Shown: positions 16,176-24,763, counted from the stretch's first letter. The stretch: 64,000 bases of DNA from Dawidia soli (GCF_018598185.1 NZ_JAHESC010000038.1:1-64000); one strand, 5' to 3'. Program-made: numbers and translations. Notes: generated by a model from the sequence alone, not told the origin.

Positions 16176-16283
16176 CAGGTTAGATCAAACTACAAACAAA
16201 AAGCCGTGGTTGGATAGAGAAGAGAGGGCACCAGCGGACCGGCGGCTGCAACCGCAAAAAAAGAGCAGGAAAGGGATACCGGA

Positions 16284-17405
16284 CTATCGGCAGCTGCCAT
16301 CCTCCAGTGTTACTTTCTTACCGTCGTCGCTGATCTGGTAGTGCATGCCGTACGCTTGCGCTACCGCGCGAATGACGTCTTCGAGCGGTGCTTCGTCAGA
16401 GAAGGTGGCCGTCAGCGGGCAGTCTTTCAACGACTGCTGCCGCAACACGACTTCGGCGCCGTAAAGATCATGGATGTTGCGCAGCACTTCTTCCAGACGG
16501 GTGTCTTCAAAGATCATAAAGCGCTTGCGCCAGTCTTCGGTCTGGTCGAGGTTCGCTTCCTGCACGAGGAACTCGTGGGTATCGAGCGCGATGTCGATCT
16601 GCTCGTGCGGGCGTACCAGACTATATACTTCCTGTTCGCTGCCGACCTGTACCAGGCCGCGCATCACGGTAACGTTCACTTTGTTGGCACCGGGGTAGGC
16701 GCGCACGTTGAACGCGGTGCCGAGCACTTTTACAGTGATGCCGTTGGCGTGGATGATGAAAGGTTTCGTGGCGTCGTGATGTACATCGAAGTACGCTTCG
16801 CCGCGCAGCACCACCTCGCGGGCTTCGGTGCCGAAGGTATGGGCCACCTGCAGCTCCGTGTCTTTGTTGAGCGTGACGGCGGTCTTGTCTGACAGGCGCA
16901 CAAAGTGCTTGCCCGTATAGAGCGTGAACTGGGCGGTGGTCTTTTCGGCATCCGACGACGCCGGCACGATGTGCTGGGCGGTGCGGTCGCTGCCGTTGTG
17001 CTGGGTCAGCCACCAGAAGGCGACGGCCATGACCAGCGCGGCCACGGCGGCGGCGGCCAGGTAAATGCGTTTAAATTCGGGCTGAGGACGAAAATGAATG
17101 ATCTCCTCGATGATGTCGTTCTCGGCCTGGGCGGTTTGCTGGTCGTGCGCCGGCAGGCGGCCGTCGAGGATCTCTTCGGGACCGTGGCGCTCGCGGGCGG
17201 CCATCACTTCGCCGGGTGCCACGCCGCTGGTGCGGTACAGCCCGAACGGATTATCGAGATTCTTGCGTTGCAAGCGATACAGCTCCTTCTGCATGATCTC
17301 ATCGATCACATCGGTTTCCAGTAACCGGTAAACCTCTTCTCGTTCGCGGGGGGTGGCGGTACCCTCCAGGAAGCGTTTAACCAACTCGTGTAGTCGTTTC
17401 TGCAT
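16284..17405 (-). CDS. FecR-family anti-sigma regulator upstream of SusC
   Basis: A 373-residue FecR protein. The sigma-binding region at residues 5-30 reads LHELVKRFLEGTATPREREEVYRLLE. A transmembrane helix lies at about 112-134 (FKRIYLAAAAVAALVMAVAFWWL), the FecR domain follows (EVVLRGEAYFDVHHDATKPF), and a DUF4974-like domain ends the protein (MIFEDTRLEEVLRNIHDLYGAEVVL). It lies 150 nt upstream of an STN-containing SusC, the usual partner. The gene normally found further upstream, an ECF sigma factor, is absent: 17406-17738 is non-coding. Its sigma factor must be encoded elsewhere, or signalling is lost. Confidence 0.92.
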   Translation of the reverse strand: MQKRLHELVKRFLEGTATPREREEVYRLLETDVIDEIMQKELYRLQRKNLDNPFGLYRTSGVAPGEVMAARERHGPEEILDGRLPAHDQQTAQAENDIIEEIIHFRPQPEFKRIYLAAAAVAALVMAVAFWWLTQHNGSDRTAQHIVPASSDAEKTTAQFTLYTGKHFVRLSDKTAVTLNKDTELQVAHTFGTEAREVVLRGEAYFDVHHDATKPFIIHANGITVKVLGTAFNVRAYPGANKVNVTVMRGLVQVGSEQEVYSLVRPHEQIDIALDTHEFLVQEANLDQTEDWRKRFMIFEDTRLEEVLRNIHDLYGAEVVLRQQSLKDCPLTATFSDEAPLEDVIRAVAQAYGMHYQISDDGKKVTLEDGSCR

Positions 17406-17738
17406 AAGACGCAGACTTATATTGCGGGAGTCTGCAGCCGTGGTTTATTCTATCATACAATTCCAATTAACCTGTCACCCAATCTCATCTCGCACACACG
17501 TTCCTAACTGCCAAATGGACGGATACCATCGATCCATTGATAAGACCCCGGCGGGGTATACTGGTATAAGGAAATTTAGGAAAAAATTCCGTCTTTTTGC
17601 AAACAGCTCTAAAATGTCGGGAAAACCATGAAAAAAATCGGCCTATAGTATATTTGTGTGCGTTCGCACAGCAAAATTATCTCCCTGAAACGTAACGATT
17701 TTGAGTTTTAAGGAAATATACCTTTACTCAAGATCACG
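17406..17738. other. Intergenic region where the sigma gene would be expected
   Basis: No gene is supported. It contains TATATTTG (17649-17656), a match to the Bacteroidota -7 consensus on the plus strand, directly followed by the palindrome TGTGCG-TT-CGCACA (17657-17670). No plus-strand gene follows, so this could be a small RNA start or a binding site, or chance. The promoter of the leftward fecR should also be here. Confidence 0.4.
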
Positions 17739-18179
17739 TTATGACGGCGTCACGACCGGTTTTGTTTTCCGGGTCGTTTTCTTCGAAAAAAGGGCTGCAA
17801 GCCAGTTCTTCTTCGGCGCCGGTGGCGGCGTGTCCTTGTGCAGCGTCCGCCAGCCGCTCAATTCGAACAATACCGCCGCGTCGCGCGAGGCCCACACCGG
17901 GTTCTCGAGGTTGCGGTAAAAAGTATAGATGAAGTTATGGCCCTTGCGCTGCACCGTGTCCTGGCCCTTGCGGGTATACAAGATCACGTGGTCGTGCTGC
18001 CTGACATCGCACGGCTGGAACCAGTGGGTCTGCAGCACGTGGTTGGAAATATATTTCTCGTGCCGGTAGCTCGAGTCCGATACCAGGAAATACATCAGGT
18101 TGCAATCCTCCAGCACCGTAAACTCGATGCGCTCGGTTTCCAGCCCGGGGTCGGTGATATAGTCCATCTTCATTTTCAT
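17739..18179 (-). CDS. Hypothetical protein
   Basis: A 146-residue soluble protein I do not recognise. It has no signal peptide; the body (IEFTVLEDCNLMYFLVSDSSYRHEKYISNHVLQTHWFQP in overlapping pieces) looks like an alternating beta-rich domain, and the tail is basic and proline-rich (PPPAPKKNW...KKTTRKTKP), perhaps a linker or nucleic-acid or membrane-surface contact. It is 29 nt downstream of the MFS exporter gene on the same strand, so the two probably share a transcript. Codon use and composition match the neighbours. Confidence 0.6.
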   Translation of the reverse strand: MKMKMDYITDPGLETERIEFTVLEDCNLMYFLVSDSSYRHEKYISNHVLQTHWFQPCDVRQHDHVILYTRKGQDTVQRKGHNFIYTFYRNLENPVWASRDAAVLFELSGWRTLHKDTPPPAPKKNWLAALFSKKTTRKTKPVVTPS

Positions 18180-18208
18180 AGCTACGCCAGTTTACAGTCC
18201 TTCCAAAG

Positions 18209-19444
18209 TTAACCTTTTTTTCCTTCGATGTTGGGCAACAGGCCGGTGACAATGCCGATCAGCGGCAGGTAGGCGCAGATCCGGAACACATAGCCGATGC
18301 TGGTCAGGTCGGCCAGCTTGCCCAGCACCGCCGAGCCCAGACCGCCCATGCCAAAGGCAAAGCCAAAGAACAGGCCGGCGATCATGCCCACCTTGCCCGG
18401 CATCAGCTCCTGCGCATAGACCAGGATGGCCGAAAAGGCCGATGCGATGATAAACCCGACGATGACCGACAGCACGGCCGTCCAGAACAGCGACGTATAC
18501 GGCAGCGCCAGCGTAAACGGCGCCGCCCCCAGGATCGAGATCCAGATGATATACTTGCGGCCGAAGCGGTCGCCCAGCGGCCCGCCCAGCAGCGTTCCCG
18601 CGGCCACCGCGGCCAGGAAGATGAACAGGTAGACCTGCGACTGCTGCACCGACAGCCTGAACTTGTCGATCAGGAAGAAGGTGAAGTAGTTGGTCATGCT
18701 GGCCATGTAGAAATACTTCGAGAAGATCAGTACCAGCAAAATGCCGATGGCAACGTACACCTGGCGCCGCGACAGCCCCGGCGCCAGGTCGCCCCCGGCC
18801 GCCGCCGTCTTTTTGGCACGCATGAACAGGTGTCCCTTGTACCAGTCCCCTACCTTCCAGAGGATGACCATGGCCAGCAACGCCGCCACCGAAAACCACA
18901 GCACGTGCACCTGCCCGTGCGGCACGACGATGAGCGCCGCCAGCAGGGGCCCCAGGGCGCTGCCGGCGTTGCCGCCCAGCTGGAAGACCGACTGGGCCAG
19001 CCCCCGGCGCCCGCCGGAGGCCAGATGCGCCACCCGCGACGACTCGGGGTGGAACACCGACGAGCCCATGCCGATCAGCGCTACTGCCACCAGCACCCAG
19101 CCAAAGCTGGACGCAAACGCCAGCGCCACCAGCCCCACCAGCGTAAAGCCCATACCGATGGACAGCGAGTAGGGCCGCGGCGAGCGGTCTGTATAAAAGC
19201 CCACGAACGGCTGTAACAGCGACGCCGTCAGCTGAAATGTAAGCGTGATCAAACCGATCTGCGTGAAGGACAGCCGGAAGCTGTCCTTCATGAGCGGGTA
19301 CACCGCCGGGATCACCGCCTGCATCATGTCGTTGAGCAGGTGGGAAAAGCTGATCGTAAAAAGAATTGAAAAAACTGTCTGTTGGGCTGCCCCCGCACTG
19401 CCTGCTGGCGCTGCCGCTGTAGAAATCTCTGCCGTCCGTTCCAT
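18209..19444 (-). CDS. MFS exporter of the fosmidomycin-resistance (Fsr) type
   Basis: A 411-residue inner-membrane proton antiporter with about 12 hydrophobic helices. The start region FSILFTISFSHLLNDMMQAVIPAVYPLMK, the loop D-R-S-P-R-P, and FHPESSRVAHLASGGRRGLAQSVFQLGGNAGSALGP (read in pieces) are characteristic of the Fsr branch, which exports fosmidomycin and related compounds in Escherichia coli. The real substrate here is unknown. It runs with the hypothetical gene at 17739. A long overlapping frame on the same strand (18192-19463) is its shadow. Confidence 0.85.
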   Translation of the reverse strand: MERTAEISTAAAPAGSAGAAQQTVFSILFTISFSHLLNDMMQAVIPAVYPLMKDSFRLSFTQIGLITLTFQLTASLLQPFVGFYTDRSPRPYSLSIGMGFTLVGLVALAFASSFGWVLVAVALIGMGSSVFHPESSRVAHLASGGRRGLAQSVFQLGGNAGSALGPLLAALIVVPHGQVHVLWFSVAALLAMVILWKVGDWYKGHLFMRAKKTAAAGGDLAPGLSRRQVYVAIGILLVLIFSKYFYMASMTNYFTFFLIDKFRLSVQQSQVYLFIFLAAVAAGTLLGGPLGDRFGRKYIIWISILGAAPFTLALPYTSLFWTAVLSVIVGFIIASAFSAILVYAQELMPGKVGMIAGLFFGFAFGMGGLGSAVLGKLADLTSIGYVFRICAYLPLIGIVTGLLPNIEGKKG

Positions 19445-19474
19445 ACCGGGGGCAAAAATACACGTTTCGGCCGG

Positions 19475-19858
19475 TTAGCCCTCAATTTCCGATTCTTCCT
19501 TTTTGACCAGGATGCGCTCCTTCTTCAGGTCGATCCGGATCATGGCATACAAGCTCATGTACACGTTGGCAATCCACACCAGCGCAAAACCTGCCAGCAG
19601 ATACCCCCGCCAGTCCGCCAGCAATAAGTGGAACTGCGTTAGGAACAACGCCCCGATCGTTACATAGTGACTAAAACAATATTCGCAGGTGAAGAGGTAA
19701 AAGAACTTGCGCGTGAGCAGTAACTTACTCTCCTTACTGCGCTGCACGCAGTACTCGTGCGGCTCGCGAAAGACCTCCTCGTGCGTGACGGTCCAGGCCA
19801 CGCAGGCGATGGGAATGGGTAGGACAAAAAGCCAGACGAGTTGCGTATACAGATCCAT
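19475..19858 (-). CDS. Small membrane protein with CxxC
   Basis: A 127-residue protein of unknown function with three likely membrane helices: about 5-24 (TQLVWLFVLPIPIACVAWTV), 65-82 and 85-106. Cys37 and a Cys-X2-Cys pair (FTCEYCFSHYVTIGALFL) lie before the second helix. The CxxC just before a helix recalls DUF1360-type proteins, but I cannot place it firmly. It is 31 nt upstream of the Fsr exporter on the same strand and likely co-transcribed. The promoter should lie in the repeat-bearing gap to its right. Confidence 0.6.
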   Translation of the reverse strand: MDLYTQLVWLFVLPIPIACVAWTVTHEEVFREPHEYCVQRSKESKLLLTRKFFYLFTCEYCFSHYVTIGALFLTQFHLLLADWRGYLLAGFALVWIANVYMSLYAMIRIDLKKERILVKKEESEIEG

Positions 19859-19908
19859 GACCGAAGCATTTTAAACTTACAACGGGGTAAAAAACTCTGC
19901 CACAGCCA

Positions 19909-20035
19909 CTAGGGCGTAACAATTCGAGGCACGCCCGTCGCCGATCTTGTTACGCCCTTCAGGGCTGCGTCTTCTTTCGTTCGGTGAACCCAGGCCTTCA
20001 GCCTGGGCTGATGGGTTACGCCCTTTCAGGGCTAT
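19909..20035. repeat. REP-like palindromic intergenic repeat cluster
   Basis: A compact hairpin CCCAGGC-CTTCA-GCCTGGG (19989-20007) is flanked by two direct copies of TTACGCCCTT(T)CAGGGCT (about 19950 and 20024), with a further GGGCGTAAC at about 19911. The words for the hairpin and for the flanks are those of the abundant REP-type repeats of Bacteroidota linked to TnpA-REP transposases. No transposase is in the window. Confidence 0.75.
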
Positions 20036-20095
20036 ATATTCGTTTATACCGGCGCTGACCGCCTTCCACACCCTAATCCCACACCTCCTGTCTCA

Positions 20096-21232
20096 TCAAG
20101 CTGGCACGCAGCAAAGCTGCTCCAACGCCCGCACGGCCTGGTCCACATCCTCTGCCGTATTAAACCGGCTGAACGAAAACCGCACCGAGGCCCCTTTACA
20201 CGACGGGTACAATGCCTTCAGCACATGCGATCCTCCCACGGCACCGCTCGAACAGGCGCTTCCCCCGGACGCAGAGATGCCCTGCTGGTCCAGGTTAAAC
20301 AGCAGTTGCCCGCTTTCATCGCACTCCGGGAGACAGACATTCAGGATGGTATACAAACTGCGACGCAGATCCTCGGAGTCGCCATGGAACGTCACCCCCG
20401 GGATCGCTTCACGCAGCTGCGTGATCATCCGGGATTTTAACGCCCGGATATGCCGCGCGTGCGCATCCATGTCGCGATACGCCAGCTCCAGCGCTTTTGC
20501 CATGCCGACCACGCCGTAAACATTCTCGGTTCCGCCGCGCATGTTGCGCTCCTGCGCGCCGCCGTGAATGAACGGCTCGATGCGTTTCTTCTTCCGCACG
20601 AACATAAAGCCCGCTCCTTTCGGCCCATGGAACTTATGCGCGCCCGCGGTGATGCCGTCTACTTTCAGCCGGCGCAGGTCGTGGCGAAGATGCCCGATGG
20701 TCTGCACCGTGTCGGAGTGGAACCACGCCTGGTAATAATCACAAAGATCGCCGACGCGCTCCATGTCAAGCAGGTTGCCGATCTCGTTGTTGGCGTGCAT
20801 GAGGGAGACGACGGCGTGCGGATTTTCCTTGAGCAATGTTTCAAGATCGTCGAAGTTGATGTGGCCTTTTTCGTCGAGGGTGACGTGGTGCAGCTTGAAC
20901 CACCCCTGGCGTGCAAGCACCTCCAGCGTATGGCTGACCGCGTGATGCTCGAGGGGGGATGTGATGACGTGCTGCACGCTGTGTACCTGTATGGCGCCGC
21001 ACAGCAGGGCGTTGTCGGCTTCGGTGCCCCCCGAGGTGAAGACGATCTCGCCGGGTTCGGCGCCGAGCAGCGCGGCGATTTGCTGCCGTGCGGCTTCGAG
21101 CGCCGCGCGCGTTTTGCGGCCATGGCTGTGCGTAGACGACGGGTTGCCGAAGTCGTGGAGCATATAGGGCTTCATGGCCTCGAATACCTCGGGGTCGAGC
21201 GGCGTGGTGGCCGCATTATCCAAGTAGATCAT
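20096..21232 (-). CDS. Cysteine desulfurase (NifS/IscS family)
   Basis: A 378-residue PLP-dependent class V aminotransferase-fold enzyme that takes sulfur from cysteine for Fe-S clusters, thiamine or tRNA modification. The start MIYLDNAATTPLDPEV is typical. The PLP lysine is Lys200 (GAHKFHGPKG), preceded by HSDTVQTIG. RGGTENV is the conserved substrate-contact loop. The active cysteine is Cys327 in GGSACSSG, in the short loop that marks group II-like/NifS-type members. Full length. It stands alone, with no iscU, iscA or tRNA thiolase gene beside it, so which pathway it supplies is open. Confidence 0.93.
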   Translation of the reverse strand: MIYLDNAATTPLDPEVFEAMKPYMLHDFGNPSSTHSHGRKTRAALEAARQQIAALLGAEPGEIVFTSGGTEADNALLCGAIQVHSVQHVITSPLEHHAVSHTLEVLARQGWFKLHHVTLDEKGHINFDDLETLLKENPHAVVSLMHANNEIGNLLDMERVGDLCDYYQAWFHSDTVQTIGHLRHDLRRLKVDGITAGAHKFHGPKGAGFMFVRKKKRIEPFIHGGAQERNMRGGTENVYGVVGMAKALELAYRDMDAHARHIRALKSRMITQLREAIPGVTFHGDSEDLRRSLYTILNVCLPECDESGQLLFNLDQQGISASGGSACSSGAVGGSHVLKALYPSCKGASVRFSFSRFNTAEDVDQAVRALEQLCCVPA

Positions 21233-21599
21233 AGACAGTTTTTTGGGTTAATGAGTGTGCTAAAATTACACGCGGCGTGGCAGCGCAACGGGCGTTGTAC
21301 GGAACTTTATTTTACCACGGTATATCATTTGGTATTCACGCAGGTAAAGAAATTTTCGTCGCTTGCCTAACGAACGATCAAATTTTATACGGGTATTTTT
21401 TGCGATGCCGTCATACCGGATTAGTTGTACAGGCAACACGTTTACGGCCACAGACCGTGCCGTTTAATAACTCCGGCCTGCCACTCAATAATCGCTTTTC
21501 ACATTTGCCCCGGGGATGCCGAGCATTGCGCCATAGCTGGTCTTGATCGACCCGATGGTTATCGGGTGTGTTCTCTCGTCTCAACCAAAAAAACACACT
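21233..21599. other. Divergent intergenic region
   Basis: No gene is supported. It must carry the promoters of the cysteine desulfurase (left) and the secreted metalloprotease (right). A hairpin ACCCGAT-GGTT-ATCGGGT lies at 21550-21567, 33 nt before the protease ATG; a near-identical one, with the same GTGTG flank, lies downstream of that gene at 24193. Confidence 0.5.
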
Positions 21600-23993
21600 A
21601 TGAAGTATCCTTTTACAAAATTGACGGCGGTATGTGTCCTGCTCGCGGGAATGTATACCGCGGGCGCCCAGGATAAGATATCGCTGGGCACAGTATCCGA
21701 ACTGAAGAGATCGTTGGTGCCCGGCGCCGGCCAGCGGGGCGCTGCATCGCTGCAAACCGCCCTGCCCGGCCGTGCAGGGGTGCAGCTCAACATCAACCAC
21801 CGCAGCCAGCCGAACACCGGCGATGTGATGATCGTCGGCAGCGTACAGGATCTGCAGAACAGCTCGTTCTTCCTGCACGTGCAGAACAACACGCTGCGCG
21901 GCAACATCATCCTGAAAGACCAGCGTGTAGCCTACGAGTATATTTCCGACGCCGCGGGCAACGCCTACCTGCAGGCCAAAGACATCGACCAGGTATTGTG
22001 CCTGGACTATACGCGTCCCACCAAGCCGGAAGCCCGCGCCGCGGCCGCCGAGCCGGGTCCGGTAGTGATGGCGTTGAACAATCTGCAGAGCTTGCCGGGC
22101 GCCAACGCCGTGGTGTTCCTCGACTTCGACGGCTACAACATGCCGGCCGGTACCGGCTGGAACAACGGTAACCCCATCAACGCCGCGCCGTCGGGCATGA
22201 GCGATGCCGCTGTACAAGAGGCCTGGGAAGTGATCAGCGAAGACTTCCGCCCCTACAACATCAACATCACCACCAACGAAGCGGTCTATAACTCCTATGC
22301 GGTGAACCGCCGCCAGCGCTGCGTGTTCACGCCCACCAACACGGCCGCGCCCGGCGCCGGTGGCGTGGCATTCGTAGGCGGCTTCGGCTACCAGGACTGG
22401 CCGTGCTGGGTATTTGTGCTCAGCGGCAAAGGTGCCGGTGAGGCCGGTGCCCACGAGATCGGCCACACCGTCGGCCTCGGCCACGACGGCCGCACCAACC
22501 CCAACGAAGGCTACTTTGCCGGCCACGGCGACTGGGCCCCGATCATGGGCGTAGGCTACTATGAGCCCATCACACAGTGGAGCAAAGGCGAATACAACGC
22601 CGCCAATAACAAGGAAGACGACCTGACCGTGATGACGCGCTTCATCCAGTTCCGCAATGACGACCACGGCAACGCGTCCAACGCCGCCAGCGTACTGGCC
22701 GCCGATGCCACCGGGAACCTGTCCGCCCGCACGGGCGTGATCGAGCGCACCGCCGACGTCGACTTCTTCTCTTTCAACACCGGCACGGGCTCCATCTCGA
22801 TGGACATCAACACCGTATCGCGCCACGGCGACCTCGACGTGCTCGTACGCCTCTACGAAGGTAAATCGGGCGCACAGATCGGCACCTTCAACGGCAGCGG
22901 CCTGCAAACGCACCTGGATGCCTACCTCGACGCCGGCGTATACTATATCGCGGTCGACGGCACCGGCGCCGGCGACCCCGCCACCAACGGCTACTCCGAC
23001 TACGCATCGCTGGGCAGCTATACCGTCACGGGCCGCATCGTTCCCCCGACCGGCAACAACGGCGTGGCAACCTTCTACAAAGATTGTAACTACGGCGGCT
23101 ATGCCGTCGCCCTGCCCGAAGGCAACTACCTCGTAACCGACCTGCAAGCCCGCGGCATCGTCAATGACGACGTGTCGTCGCTGCGCGTACAAGCCGGCTA
23201 CCAGGTAACGCTGTACCTCGACAACAACTACACCGGCACGACCGTGGTGAAGACCGGCGACGACGCCTGTCTGGTGGACGACAACTTCAACGACCTGACC
23301 AGCTCGATCCGCATCGCGCGGACCACCGCGGCCAGCACGGTGATCGAAGCCGAAAGCTTTACGTCCATGTCGGGTGTCCAGACCGAGGCCTGCACGGAAG
23401 GCGGCCAGAACGTAGGCTATATCGAAACCGGTGACTGGATAGCCTACAGCGGCATCACCTTCCCGACAACCGGTACCTATACCATTGAATATCGTGTGGC
23501 GAGCGAATCCACCGGCGGACAGCTGTCGGTTGACATCAACGCCGGCGCTACCGTGCTGGGCTACCGCGACATTCCCGCCACCGGCGGCTGGCAGACCTGG
23601 ACCACCGTATCGCACACGGTAACCGTCCCGGCCGGCACGCACAGCCTGGGCCTCTATGCACAGACGGGTGGCTGGAACATCAACTGGATCCGCATCACCA
23701 GCGCCGGTGCCGCGGCACCGACCTTCGAGGCCGCCGCCCCGTCGGGCACGTCCGCAGCGCTGGAACTGTCGTCGCTGAACGTATACCCCAATCCGGTACG
23801 CAACGTCCTGACCGTAACGGCCTGGGACGGCGGCGACCAGGGCAAGGCCCGCGTGATCGACCAGAACGGTAAAACCGTCGAGCTGCAGCTCCAGAACAAC
23901 TCCGCCGACGTCTCGGCACTGAAGCCCGGACTTTACATTCTCCAGCTGCAGAACGGCGCAAAACGCGCGGTGAAGAAGTTCATCAAAGAATAA
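21600..23993 (+). CDS. Secreted zinc metalloprotease-like protein with PPC, crystallin, CBM6 and T9SS sorting domains
   Basis: A 797-residue secreted protein. I took the ATG at 21600 (signal peptide MKYPFTKLTAVCVLLAGMYT). The catalytic region carries HEIGHTVGLGHD at residues 285-296, a HExxHxxGxxHD zinc site of the metzincin type, with a downstream Met-containing turn (APIMGVGYYEP). Next come a pre-peptidase C-terminal-like domain (about 380-480), a beta/gamma-crystallin-like domain (about 484-577, FYKDCNYGGYAVALPEGNY), a CBM6-type carbohydrate-binding domain (about 580-702, VIEAESFTSMSGV...YIETGDWIAY) and a type A T9SS sorting domain (about 720-797, LNVYPNPVRN...KPGLYILQL). It is exported by the type IX system and may cleave proteins at a glycan surface such as a glycoprotein or cell wall. 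Confidence 0.88.
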   Translation: MKYPFTKLTAVCVLLAGMYTAGAQDKISLGTVSELKRSLVPGAGQRGAASLQTALPGRAGVQLNINHRSQPNTGDVMIVGSVQDLQNSSFFLHVQNNTLRGNIILKDQRVAYEYISDAAGNAYLQAKDIDQVLCLDYTRPTKPEARAAAAEPGPVVMALNNLQSLPGANAVVFLDFDGYNMPAGTGWNNGNPINAAPSGMSDAAVQEAWEVISEDFRPYNINITTNEAVYNSYAVNRRQRCVFTPTNTAAPGAGGVAFVGGFGYQDWPCWVFVLSGKGAGEAGAHEIGHTVGLGHDGRTNPNEGYFAGHGDWAPIMGVGYYEPITQWSKGEYNAANNKEDDLTVMTRFIQFRNDDHGNASNAASVLAADATGNLSARTGVIERTADVDFFSFNTGTGSISMDINTVSRHGDLDVLVRLYEGKSGAQIGTFNGSGLQTHLDAYLDAGVYYIAVDGTGAGDPATNGYSDYASLGSYTVTGRIVPPTGNNGVATFYKDCNYGGYAVALPEGNYLVTDLQARGIVNDDVSSLRVQAGYQVTLYLDNNYTGTTVVKTGDDACLVDDNFNDLTSSIRIARTTAASTVIEAESFTSMSGVQTEACTEGGQNVGYIETGDWIAYSGITFPTTGTYTIEYRVASESTGGQLSVDINAGATVLGYRDIPATGGWQTWTTVSHTVTVPAGTHSLGLYAQTGGWNINWIRITSAGAAAPTFEAAAPSGTSAALELSSLNVYPNPVRNVLTVTAWDGGDQGKARVIDQNGKTVELQLQNNSADVSALKPGLYILQLQNGAKRAVKKFIKE

Positions 23994-24192
23994 ATTACCT
24001 GCCGGCCAACGGCAGGCCCTAAACCCCAAAACCTGAGCCGGCGCCCCTGATCGGGGTGCCGGCTTCCCTTACGTGCCTCCCAGCAGGCAGGCAAGCTAAA
24101 CAACCAGTCGCCCTTCTTGTATCCTGGCTCCCCTTCGATTGCTCCCTCATTCGACGCCAGGACGCAAGCGGGTGCTGGAGTTTAACAGCGTG

Positions 24193-24210
24193 ACCCGATA
24201 TCCATCGGGT
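24193..24210. repeat. Hairpin ACCCGAT-ATCC-ATCGGGT
   Basis: A perfect 7-bp stem with a 4-nt loop, 200 nt after the metalloprotease stop. The same stem with loop GGTT lies before that gene (21550-21567), and a 5-bp version with loop AGCC lies at 616-629. All share the order CCGAT-N4-ATCGG. It is probably a dispersed palindrome of the REP type; here it may also help end transcription. Confidence 0.5.
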
Positions 24211-24323
24211 GTGAGAGCGAGAGCGAAGAATGGATACGTGGGATCCGTCATTCTGTGGCAAAAACATACCTCGTCCCTACGCGCAGCCCGAAAAGGCCTG
24301 TTTTCGTCCCTATCTTTCCTGCC

Positions 24324-24734
24324 ATGAACCAATCGTCTAAAATTGCTTTCTTCTGGGTCCTCATCGGCATGTGCTATGTCTTGCACGGCTACTACGAGCT
24401 GACGGCCATCCGCTACGGCGCCCCGGTTCTCTCTCCCGGCCACGAAGCCACCGGTGTCATCCCCCTCAACCTCCACGTCATGCGCATCGTGCTGGAGATC
24501 GGCTCCCTGCTGATCGGCACGCTTACGGTGCTGAGCTTCAACCGCCCGTTCCAGTGGTTCTCATTTGTGTGGGCGATCTTCCTGGGCGTGCTGAACGGCG
24601 CGCACCTGGCCATGACCGTAGCCCGGAATTATACCGATTACACCCAACTTGCCCTTCTGACCTTTATCTTCTTCGTCAACGTCCTCCTCGCACTCGAGCT
24701 GCGCGTCGGCAAAAGCCAGGATCAGGCACGGTAG
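24324..24734 (+). CDS. Four-helix membrane protein, unknown
   Basis: A 136-residue integral membrane protein. I chose the ATG at 24324 (MNQSSKIAFFWVLIGMCYVLHG); a longer frame from 24255 adds an unlikely basic leader. Four hydrophobic helices are visible at about 7-27, 50-72, 75-98 and 105-125, leaving a short soluble tail. A TATCTTTC box ends 5 nt before the ATG, close to the layout of two other near-leaderless starts in the window. No family is recognised. The gene converges with the phytase operon. Confidence 0.6.
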   Translation: MNQSSKIAFFWVLIGMCYVLHGYYELTAIRYGAPVLSPGHEATGVIPLNLHVMRIVLEIGSLLIGTLTVLSFNRPFQWFSFVWAIFLGVLNGAHLAMTVARNYTDYTQLALLTFIFFVNVLLALELRVGKSQDQAR

Positions 24735-24763
24735 TGGCGGCATCAACCCACCTTCCGGCCACC

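Noticed and set aside
18192-19463. Second long frame over the MFS gene
   Set aside because: Same-strand shadow frame, with glycine/alanine-rich product and no helices in order.
21411-24029. An 872-codon open frame antisense to the secreted metalloprotease
   Set aside because: It is a mirror of a GC-rich coding strand with strong codon bias. The plus strand encodes five clear domains and a signal peptide, while the antisense product is low-complexity valine, glycine and arginine.
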